Source: Nitrososphaeraceae archaeon (GTDB taxonomy: Archaea > Thermoproteota > Nitrososphaeria > Nitrososphaerales > Nitrososphaeraceae). From it: 9,892 nucleotides of DNA. The DNA lies in contig JAJNBK010000065.1 in NCBI GenBank assembly GCA_021155845.1, positions 1 through 9,892 on the forward strand. The letters are read 5' to 3'. Every line of letters begins with the position of its first letter. The stretch's first letter is position 1. The position numbers and the translations under genes were made by a program. The notes below the pieces were generated by a model. It saw nothing but the letters and a program-made list of their open reading frames with translations. It did no database searches and was not told the origin of the DNA. This document shows, piece by piece, positions 1 to 5,122 of the stretch.

Positions 1-282
1 ACTATCTTGGTTGTTACTGACATCATCGTCCTCTCTTATCATAAATGTAAGTTCTTCATCAGCAAGTTCTTCTCCCCAAGTACAACATATACTAATCACA
101 TGACGGCCTGTAAAATCCTGTAAATTTGTATCATAGTCATCAAAAAACCTATTATTCGTTGTATTGTCAGTAGAAGTTTCCCATATCACAGGAAGGAGAA
201 AAATAGATGCCATTATTGAAAGTACCATAAAAACAGTTGCTAAATGAAAATAAATACTGCTACTGCTACTTTGGACTGACAT
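1..282 (-). CDS. Secreted or membrane-anchored protein, N-terminal part (cut by window edge); possible matrixin-like metalloprotease
   Basis: The minus strand is open from an ATG at 282 to base 1, giving 94 codons with no stop. The protein starts with a Ser-rich stretch, then a hydrophobic segment at about residues 14-34 that looks like a signal peptide or anchor. A polar Asn/Asp/Thr-rich linker follows, then a more conserved-looking stretch (VISICCTWGEELADEELTF). The pattern of a Cys pair, Trp-Gly and Leu-Ala-Asp followed by Leu-Thr resembles from memory the start of the extracellular matrixin-family metalloproteases of Nitrososphaera relatives. The zinc-binding HExxH motif would lie outside the window, so that assignment is weak. 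The signal segment and the open frame are seen directly. No clear ribosome site precedes the ATG, and a weak TATA-like stretch lies around 305-315. Confidence 0.6.
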   Translation of the reverse strand, partial: MSVQSSSSSIYFHLATVFMVLSIMASIFLLPVIWETSTDNTTNNRFFDDYDTNLQDFTGRHVISICCTWGEELADEELTFMIREDDDVSNNQDS

Positions 283-467
283 TTTGTCTCTTAATATGCA
301 GGTCTATACTGTTTACTAGCTGGTAAAAATGTAATATGTTCCTACTCGTGATTTTCGTTTGCTGATTCACAGTTATAGGATATAATATAACAGTACACAC
401 AATTAAGTGATAGGTTTACTTTGTCTTGCAAAGCATATCTTTTCAGGTGATGGGTTTCTCATTCCTG

Positions 468-600
468 TTAATCTCGGTCTATTTCTGCATCTTTCTCTTT
501 AACCTTGGTGATTAGTTTTTCAGTGTTTGATTTCGTTCAGGTATTTTTGGTCGCACTCTAGACAATTCTTATATAAGAATTCTTTATATCTAAGCCTATC
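468..600 (-). pseudogene. Relic of a small CxxC zinc-binding/coiled-coil protein
   Basis: On the minus strand one frame, open from 600, reads YKNCLECDQKYLNEIK around a Cys-x2-Cys pair (codons at 562-564 and 553-555) before a TGA at 522-520. Moving to the next frame, the text continues smoothly as a Lys/Glu heptad-like stretch (TEKLITKVKEKDAEIDR) to a TAA at 470-468. No Met start is present and the two halves need one frame change. This looks like the end of a decayed gene for a short zinc-binding, coiled-coil protein, but no family is recognised. The 18-bp palindrome at 564-581 falls within this relic. Confidence 0.3.
564..581. repeat. Perfect 18-bp palindrome containing a symmetric TATA element
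   Basis: AATTCTTATATAAGAATT is identical to its reverse complement over all 18 bases. Its centre (CTTATATAAG) would read as an archaeal TATA box on either strand. No gene start lies at the usual distance on either side. The sequence also lies inside a decayed reading frame, so it may be incidental. Confidence 0.5.
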
Positions 601-664
601 TCATCTGTGGTACAACAAACAAAACAAAGCTATCTATGCTATAGTAGTTTATCTAAAGAATATG

Positions 665-730
665 TGACGAATTTATGACTGCAAAATGACCGACAGATGA
701 CGGTTATCTGACGAGTATTTGACGACTAAA
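665..730. repeat. Six TGAC boxes at exact 11-bp intervals
   Basis: TGAC occurs at 665, 676, 687, 698, 709 and 720, so six successive 11-bp units begin with the same four bases. Four units extend to TGACG and three to TGACGA. The other seven bases of each unit vary, with a tendency to end in A/T. The array begins and ends abruptly (654 and 731 do not match). Eleven bases is about one DNA turn, so all boxes would face the same side of the helix. It lies 92 bp beyond the stop of the 822-1430 gene and about 380 bp upstream of the minus-strand start at 282. A protein-binding array is inference. Confidence 0.6.
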
Positions 731-821
731 TATTCTATAATGCAGAAAGGAAGGCCAATCAACATATTGTTATGTAACCTTTTTTTTAAAGCAGACTAAA
801 CAAGAAGGGACTTCCTATACC

Positions 822-1430
822 TTATAATACTCTACTAATTGATTTCTCTACATCTGCCATATTAGTATATTCTCTAGCGGGAAGATCATCCAGGACATCC
901 AACACTGCATCTGCATCTTCAACTTCAGCTTTCGATATATGGTCCTTGGCATATTGTTTTAAGCTATCTTTTGACTTGGGAAAGTCTATTCCTGACAAGA
1001 CTTTTGCAATTGTAGCTGCTGATATTGACGAGGATTTAACAGCAGCCCTTCCTCCTCTCTTACTTGGCTTCTCTGATGCTTCAACTTCCTTTGAAGTTCT
1101 AACTTCTCTTCCACTCTTTAATTCTCCTAATGCTATGGCAACTTCAGCAGAATCTCTATACGTGCGTTCTGGAAGAGATTTTATAAGATCAAAAAGCTCC
1201 TGACCTGTAGTGGAAATTTTTTGAGAAGCATATTGTACTAAATCTTCCTTTGTTTTAGGATAGTGTATTCCAGATAATACTCTCTCTATATCTGCTGTTG
1301 AAGGTGCTTGTGGCGGATGAGAGGTAGCCACATGTCTTTCAAGGCGAGATTTTTGTTCAAATCCATCTCCGCATATGCTACAAGTAAACTGAGAGTTTGA
1401 TGAAGAAGAAGATGATGAAGATGACGCCAT
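822..1430 (-). CDS. C2H2 zinc-finger protein with two DUF2795 domains
   Basis: The protein has 202 residues. After a poly-Ser leader (residues 3-11) comes a canonical C2H2 finger with C17, C20, H33 and H38 (C-x2-C-x12-H-x4-H, with F24 and L30 in the hydrophobic positions). Two DUF2795 domains follow at about 46-104 and 136-202. Both carry the family pattern: LSGI-x-(Y/F)PK, then a Tyr-Ala helix, then LP-x-R-x-Y with an acidic ending. The linker between them is Lys/Arg/Ser-rich. The finger suggests nucleic-acid or protein binding, and DUF2795 has no defined biochemical role, so a DNA-associated regulator is inference. It is the second gene of an operon, 22 bp after the upstream gene, whose last domain is the same DUF2795. 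AGGTG lies at about 1448, some 17 bases before the ATG. A two-codon start-stop (ATG ATT TAA, 1442-1434) sits between the AGGTG and the real start. Confidence 0.9.
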   Translation of the reverse strand: MASSSSSSSSSNSQFTCSICGDGFEQKSRLERHVATSHPPQAPSTADIERVLSGIHYPKTKEDLVQYASQKISTTGQELFDLIKSLPERTYRDSAEVAIALGELKSGREVRTSKEVEASEKPSKRGGRAAVKSSSISAATIAKVLSGIDFPKSKDSLKQYAKDHISKAEVEDADAVLDVLDDLPAREYTNMADVEKSISRVL

Positions 1431-1452
1431 GTATTAAATCATTACACCTGCT

Positions 1453-2371
1453 TTATCTAATTTCTCCTAAAGCTTTTTCAATATCTGCCATATTATGATA
1501 TTTTCTATCTGGTAATTCCTTGATTACTTCAATTATTTCATCTGAACTTTTAACTTTTGATTTGTCTTCCTTTGCATAATCTACTAACTCATTTTTATCC
1601 TTTGGAAATTTGATTCCAGATAAGAGCTTGGCTACTGCTGCAGCTGAAGTTGATGCAGTAGCAGCAACCTTTCCTCCAACTTTTCCACCTTTGCCACCTG
1701 GATATTCTTGTTTTGATAAATGCTTTACCTCTTGAGCCATAGGGATTTCTTCCTTACCCGGAAACTTTCCTTTCATCAAAGGCTTTAGAGGTACCTGTTC
1801 CTTTCTTACCTTTAGTTCCTTGAAGATATCTGCAGTGTTTTCTGTTTCCTTTTGCTCATCTATATCTATACCAAGCTCTTCTTCAACATCTTTCTTTCTT
1901 GCGCCAATTAATAATACCTGAGTATTTTCGTAATTAAGTAATTGTGGATCCTCGATACTTATCCATCGTCTATCTCCAAACTTTTCTTTGATATGTTTAG
2001 GATACTCCGGTTTCTTTTCCGAAACTGTTGCAAAGCCAGGAATATTAACCTCAGGATTCTTCACAGATATAATATAGCTAGCTTCCTTTTTTATTTCAAA
2101 TTCTCTCTGTGTTGGACCAGGTATTTCCGGAAGCTCCAAAAGATAGGCTAACTCTGTATGGTTATCATGTTTAACTATTTTATACTTTCCTTCTCCAGCT
2201 GGTGCAGCAGCTGCAAGTCTTCTCTTACCTTTAGTTTCTGTAGTGTATTCAGCAGGTAAAAGTTCCTTATGTATATCATCTGGATTAGAAGTTGTAAGTA
2301 TATTTAATGCCCAGTTTTTTTCTTCAGAGGTAGATTTACCTTCAGATACTCTTCTTATCTTCTTTGACCAT
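1453..2371 (-). CDS. Protein of unknown function ending in DUF2795; start broken by an apparent 1-nt frameshift
   Basis: One frame is open from just below a TAA at 2418-2416 down to the TAA at 1453, but it contains no ATG or GTG. Its only conventional start is a TTG at 2139, giving 228 residues. The frame upstream of that TTG still reads like protein (for example SEEKNWALNILTTSNPDDIH), so TTG 2139 is probably too late. An ATG at 2371 sits at a good distance from the promoter but is one base out of frame. Removing one G after it gives MSKKIRRVSEG and joins smoothly, for about 305 residues. The middle is charged and not assigned (KEKFGDRRWISIEDPQLL and QVLLIGARKKDVEEELGID are its most distinctive parts). 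A Lys/Gly/Ala linker follows, then one DUF2795 domain over the last 65 or so residues. It is the first gene of the operon with the C2H2-DUF2795 gene. Function is unknown. Confidence 0.75.
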
Positions 2372-2390
2372 ATTGTACTAATTGTGGGAT

Positions 2391-2424
2391 GAAAAATATA
2401 ACTTATAGATATATGTTATATAAC
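2391..2424 (-). promoter_or_regulatory. TATA-rich promoter of the DUF2795 operon
   Basis: Upstream of the ATG at 2371 the minus strand reads GTTATATAACATATATC and then AGTTATATTTTTC. The first block includes the perfect 10-bp palindrome GTTATATAAC (2415-2424). A TATA box here would place transcription start a short distance before 2371. This supports 2371 rather than the internal TTG at 2139 as the true gene start. Confidence 0.45.
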
Positions 2425-2924
2425 AATACTTGATGAGGGCTAGTTTTTCATTACTGACAAATAGTACAACAACTAGGACTGATAATAAAGTATGAAAGAG
2501 TCATATCATTTCACTCTCTACTGACAGACAAAATCAAGAAAAAGACATATAATCAGTTAGAGTAGTATAGCTTTATCTTAATTACTTAATGTACAGATTG
2601 GAATTCTGAGTTAGTATAGTAGTTAATGTAATAATAACCTGGAAAATCATTTCAGCTTTTTCCTGTCGTCGTAACAAACTTTCCTAACCATCCTCCATTC
2701 TAATATGAGAATTTAACTTTTTAACACTATCAGAATCAAAAACTCTACCACATACAGAAACTTAGCTCTAGCAGCAAAAAGAACATATCTTTAGAGAAAT
2801 AAAAAACAGCCTACTATTAGCCGACTTATCCGCCTTTGGAGTATTAGAAGATACATTAGATGGACTTGATTCCAACGTTCTCATATTGATCATTATTATT
2901 ACTACTACTTTGTGGTTCTAATGA
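2425..2924. other. Gene-poor interval
   Basis: No intact gene is visible. The interval contains the zinc-finger relic at 2684-2767. On the plus strand, around 2790-2920, a short open stretch without a start codon reads SLLLADLSAFGVLEDTLDGL followed by an Ile/Thr-rich hydrophobic end; I do not recognise it. A weak 5-bp inverted repeat (AGAGT/ACTCT) lies near 2495-2515. Confidence 0.4.
2684..2767 (-). pseudogene. Possible C2H2 zinc-finger relic
   Basis: On the minus strand a short frame reads SVCGRVFDSDSVKKLNSHIR before a TAG at 2686-2684. The spacing from CG-x-x-F through Leu to His-Ile-Arg fits the second half of a C2H2 finger. The first Cys of the pair is a Val codon here and the final His is missing, and a stop lies directly upstream, so it cannot be a functional finger. 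One frame over, the text continues as VRKVCYDDRKKLK. It may be a decayed relative of the zinc-finger genes nearby. Confidence 0.3.
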
Positions 2925-3089
2925 TCATAATTTTTCCTGTTCTTTTTCACTTTCTATACAATCATTACATATCCAAACGCTATTGACATATCGGCCTCTC
3001 TTTACCTGGCCATGTTCTTCGACTTCAGGTTCTACTAAATCAGTAACAGGTGAACCACATTTAGTACATTCCGGTACTAATTTTACCAA
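2925..3089 (-). CDS. 54-residue zinc-ribbon protein (TTG start)
   Basis: This short gene runs from a TTG at 3089 to a TGA at 2925. The protein has two Cys pairs, C8/C11 (VPECTKCGSPV) and C41/C44 (VWICNDCIES), 29 residues apart, which is the arrangement of a single zinc ribbon. The tail is Lys/Glu-rich. There is no membrane segment or signal peptide, so it is probably a cytoplasmic zinc-binding protein; whether it binds RNA, DNA or protein cannot be told. An in-frame TAG four codons before the TTG leaves this as the only conventional start. It is supported by GAGGTG seven bases upstream and by a TATATATA box further up. Both Cys pairs and the frame are intact, unlike many neighbours. Confidence 0.75.
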   Translation of the reverse strand: MVKLVPECTKCGSPVTDLVEPEVEEHGQVKRGRYVNSVWICNDCIESEKEQEKL

Positions 3090-3096
3090 ATATCCA

Positions 3097-3136
3097 CACC
3101 TCTATGTGTACATAATACTGTTGATCAGTATATATA
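3097..3136 (-). promoter_or_regulatory. TATA box and ribosome-binding site of the zinc-ribbon gene
   Basis: On the minus strand TATATATA (3129-3136) lies about 26 bp before AGAGGTG (3103-3097), which is itself seven bases before the TTG at 3089. The Shine-Dalgarno match fixes the unusual TTG start. The TATA spacing predicts a short leader that just includes the ribosome site. Confidence 0.6.
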
Positions 3137-3197
3137 CACTATACGCCAATCATTAATGTTAATAAGCAAAAAGTGCATCTGACTGCTCTGGAAGTTT

Positions 3198-3724
3198 ATG
3201 GCTAATACATGTATTATTATTGATACGTATAAGGTTATAACAGATCCTGTCATAGAGGCTAAATATAATAGATGACTTCATTACTGCTGATAGGAAACAT
3301 TCTGGTCTACTTATCATTTATATTCAATATGATTTTACTTTAATTGGTGCTACAGCTGCTGAAATAACAGGCATATTGTAGGCTGTACAATACATTCAGC
3401 ACTTATTTCATGTCTATATATAGAGCAAGGTTAGCCTATAATTCATATTATAAGGTCTTATCATGCAGATGGATCAAATGTGAATGTATGACGCAGACAA
3501 TCTATAGAGAATGGGAAGCAAGTGGTTATTGCTGGAAGTGATGATAATCGACTGATGGCTGTATACTCAACCCTTCACCTGTTATTAAATTGGATTCTAG
3601 TCTACTGCTTTCTGATTATCTTCAACAGAGTGGATCTATGGAATGGATAATGTACAAGTCTAGGTGAGGAGCTATTTACAATACATTATTGGAAAACATC
3701 TTCTCCCTCGCGAACGGGCGATGA
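3198..3724 (+). pseudogene. Decayed isochorismatase-like cysteine hydrolase
   Basis: Pieces in three frames line up in order with the isochorismatase-like cysteine hydrolase family. From ATG 3198 one frame reads TDPVIEAKY. The next gives HSGLLIIYIQYDFTLIGA, where the family has LLIID-x-Q-x-DF. The third gives PIIHIIRSYHADGSNVNV and IENGKQVVIAGS. The last gives KLDSSLLLSDYLQQSGSMEW and IMYKSR, stop, GAIYNT. I know the family counterparts as P(I/V)VH-x-VR-x-Y-x-x-DGSNVD-x-CRR and EW-x-MYK-x-RWGAFY. Stops are TGA 3273, TAG 3432, TGA 3489 (where the family has the Cys of CRR) and TGA 3665 (in place of the Trp of RWGA), with at least three frame changes. The active-site Asp of LLIID is Tyr, and the C-terminal part with the catalytic Cys (CGCNFPNCPR-like) is absent. 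Family assignment is from memory but rests on several motifs in order. Confidence 0.75.
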
Positions 3725-3971
3725 ACAACACAAAGATAATAAATATAATAATAACATTATCAACTACGTTGAATTCAATACCGATAGTATATTAGATTTT
3801 TCTGAAAAGAATTACGAACACCTTGTAGAGCTACTGACAAATAATGCTATAGATACTATTCCTTCCACCACGTTTTCAGTTCAACAAAACTCTACATCAT
3901 GAGCATCTACGGATAACAATAGTTTACTATAGATGAATAATTCAAGGTGTTTATTAATAGCTGATCCATAG

Positions 3972-4012
3972 ATTGATAGATGTATTAATTAAATTAATCT
4001 TTCATCTACAAT
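3972..4012. repeat. Imperfect 41-bp inverted repeat
   Basis: The outer arms are ATTGATAGATG (3972-3982) and CATCTACAAT (4003-4012), complementary except for one extra base. The inner arms ATTAATT (3984-3990) and AATTAAT (3992-3998) are perfectly complementary around a single A. The whole could fold as one interrupted hairpin. It sits 42 bp beyond the stop of the minus-strand gene 4054-4548. Confidence 0.5.
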
Positions 4013-4014
4013 TT

Positions 4015-4020
4015 AAAAAA
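4015..4020 (-). terminator. T-tract downstream of the Ser-rich protein gene
   Basis: The minus strand carries TATTTTTTAAATTG just after the 4054 stop, with six consecutive T at 4015-4020. Archaeal transcription commonly ends at such U-rich runs. The inverted repeat at 3972-4012 lies beyond the tract rather than before it, so a bacterial-style hairpin terminator is not implied. Confidence 0.4.
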
Positions 4021-4053
4021 TACTTTCTGAAATATATATATTCTTATCAATCT

Positions 4054-4548
4054 TCAAGGTGAAGATGATGATGGCTGATTTGTGTCCATAGTAGCTTCAT
4101 CTTCTGAATCAGCTTCTGTGCTAATAGTATCTTCTTCTATTTCTTCTGTTGGTATAGTATTATCTTCTGACAGATCAGAAGAGGAGGATGATAGAGAAGA
4201 TGATGACGACTGATTTGTGTCCACAGTAGTTTCATCTTCTGTGTTACTATCGATGTTATCTTCTTCTACTGCTTCTATAGATGCGTCATTTTCAAAAAGA
4301 TCAGAAGAGGAGGATGATGTCATATTTCTGCTCAGGTCGCTGAAGACGTCAACATAATGAATATACGAACTATATGAATCATAATTCTCCATTTGTGCTG
4401 CCGATCTATCATATGAATTATTGATATGGAGGTCTATATCAGAAACATTTTGGTTATTAGCAGCAAATACAATAAAAGGATTTAGTGTGAACATAACATA
4501 TGTAATAACAATATATACAGAGTACTTTAAAAAAATATCATCAGCCAA
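4054..4548 (-). CDS. Secreted Ser/Asp/Glu-rich repetitive protein (TTG start)
   Basis: The protein has 164 residues. A hydrophobic segment at about residues 8-30 ends in FAANN, which fits a signal peptide with cleavage near the Ala pair. The mature part is very acidic and rich in Ser, Thr and Asn. Its C-terminal half consists of two related units of about 42-45 residues, each starting with a Ser run and DL, passing through an acidic Glu/Asp/Thr stretch, and ending in TNQ plus Ser. There is no recognisable enzyme domain, Cys or lipobox. It is probably an exported low-complexity surface or stalk protein, which is inference. The frame has a TAA two codons before the TTG at 4548, so TTG is the longest start. 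A TATA box 26 bp upstream suggests a leaderless transcript from it. The next in-frame Met (M19) would remove most of the signal segment. Confidence 0.65.
   Translation of the reverse strand: MADDIFLKYSVYIVITYVMFTLNPFIVFAANNQNVSDIDLHINNSYDRSAAQMENYDSYSSYIHYVDVFSDLSRNMTSSSSSDLFENDASIEAVEEDNIDSNTEDETTVDTNQSSSSSLSSSSSDLSEDNTIPTEEIEEDTISTEADSEDEATMDTNQPSSSSP
4057..4318 (-). repeat. Two in-frame repeat units inside the Ser-rich gene
   Basis: Two stretches of the gene are near copies. CTGATTTGTGTCC occurs at 4075 and 4210 (135 bp apart), and TCAGAAGAGGAGGATGAT at 4175 and 4301 (126 bp apart). Both offsets are whole codons, and the 9-bp difference is an in-frame indel. This points to duplication of a unit of about 42-45 codons. 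Confidence 0.65.
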
Positions 4549-4570
4549 TGCTTATTTTTACCAACATGGA

Positions 4571-4578
4571 ATTATAAA
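4571..4578 (-). promoter_or_regulatory. TATA box of the Ser-rich protein gene
   Basis: TTTATAAT on the minus strand is centred about 26 bp before the TTG at 4548, the usual distance from an archaeal TATA box to the transcription start. Transcription would therefore begin at or very near the start codon. Confidence 0.5.
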
Positions 4579-5122
4579 TGTGTGCCCCTTTCTTCTTAAT
4601 AAAGATAAATTGATAATATTATTATATTATAATTTTACTGGCACTATTAAGTTAGGCAGAAGTAACTTTTGAAGCTAAATTGGATAAACAGCATGTAAAT
4701 AGTTGAACGTGATAGAACTAAACCTCTTCTTATTAGATATATGCCTTGGATTTGTATTGCTTTGGACTACTGAGTCTGAGAAATACATGAAAAGCATTAG
4801 AACCATTTATCGAAAGAATTGGTTATAATGCAATATGGTATATTTGGATAATAGAAGTTTGATTCCAAAAAATGATGGTGTATGTCCAAATAAAAATACA
4901 AGGGTAGGATATAAATCTGCATTCATATAGATGAAACTCAAATACAGATCGGATCTAACTAAACATGGTTTGAGTAGCAATAGAACCAAATATAAATAAT
5001 TTAAAGTCGTGTTCTTCTAGTTTAATCAATTACCTAATAGGCTGTGGTGAGAAAAGCCTAACGTAACAGGATCATTTTACCCGTAGAAAGACAAAAAAGA
5101 AGCTCTTTGTGTTTCAGCTATA
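4579..5122. other. Divergent intergenic interval
   Basis: This lies between the divergent starts at 4548 (minus) and 5123 (plus). It is AT-rich with frequent stops in all frames and no recognisable protein motif. A minus-strand open stretch at 4807-4989 has no supporting signal and is not accepted. A TATA-like box for the plus-strand gene is noted at 4991-4998. Nothing else is visible. Confidence 0.45.
4991..4998 (+). promoter_or_regulatory. Possible TATA box for the YVTN propeller gene
   Basis: TATAAATA lies in an AAATATAAATAATTT context on the plus strand. It is the best TATA match upstream of 5123 but predicts a leader of about 100 bases, so the link is tentative. Confidence 0.3.

Larger units (their letters stand above)
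283..821. other. Gene-poor interval with a relic, a palindrome and a phased repeat
   Basis: No intact gene is visible between the two minus-strand genes. The interval contains a CxxC/coiled-coil coding relic (468-600), an 18-bp palindrome (564-581) and six TGAC boxes at 11-bp spacing (665-730), each listed separately. The rest is AT-rich sequence with stops in all frames. A T run at 780-787 on the plus strand reads as A residues in the transcript of the 822-1430 gene, so it is not a terminator for that gene. Confidence 0.5.
3725..4053. other. Interval without an intact gene
   Basis: On the plus strand one frame is open from 3651 to a TGA at 3900-3902 without a convincing start. It reads YVEFNTDSILDFSEKNYEHL and ends Ser/Thr-rich. 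It overlaps the cysteine hydrolase remnant in a different frame, and past 3725 it is not recognisable as that family. The remainder holds an inverted repeat (3972-4012) and a T-tract for the neighbouring minus-strand gene. Confidence 0.4.

Noticed and set aside
665..730. TGAC array considered as a CRISPR array
   Set aside because: The repeated part is only four to six bases and the period is 11 bp, far too short for CRISPR repeats and spacers.
946..1203. Plus-strand open stretch of 85 codons
   Set aside because: It lies wholly opposite the C2H2-DUF2795 gene, whose domains are clear, and shows no motif of its own.
1942..2151. Plus-strand open stretch of 69 codons
   Set aside because: Antisense shadow of the DUF2795 operon's first gene, with no ribosome site or family features.
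4421..4672. Plus-strand open stretch of 83 codons
   Set aside because: It overlaps the signal-peptide end and promoter of the Ser-rich gene and has no recognisable domain.
4807..4989. Minus-strand open stretch of 60 codons
   Set aside because: Random-looking hydrophobic and aromatic composition with no promoter, ribosome site or motif.
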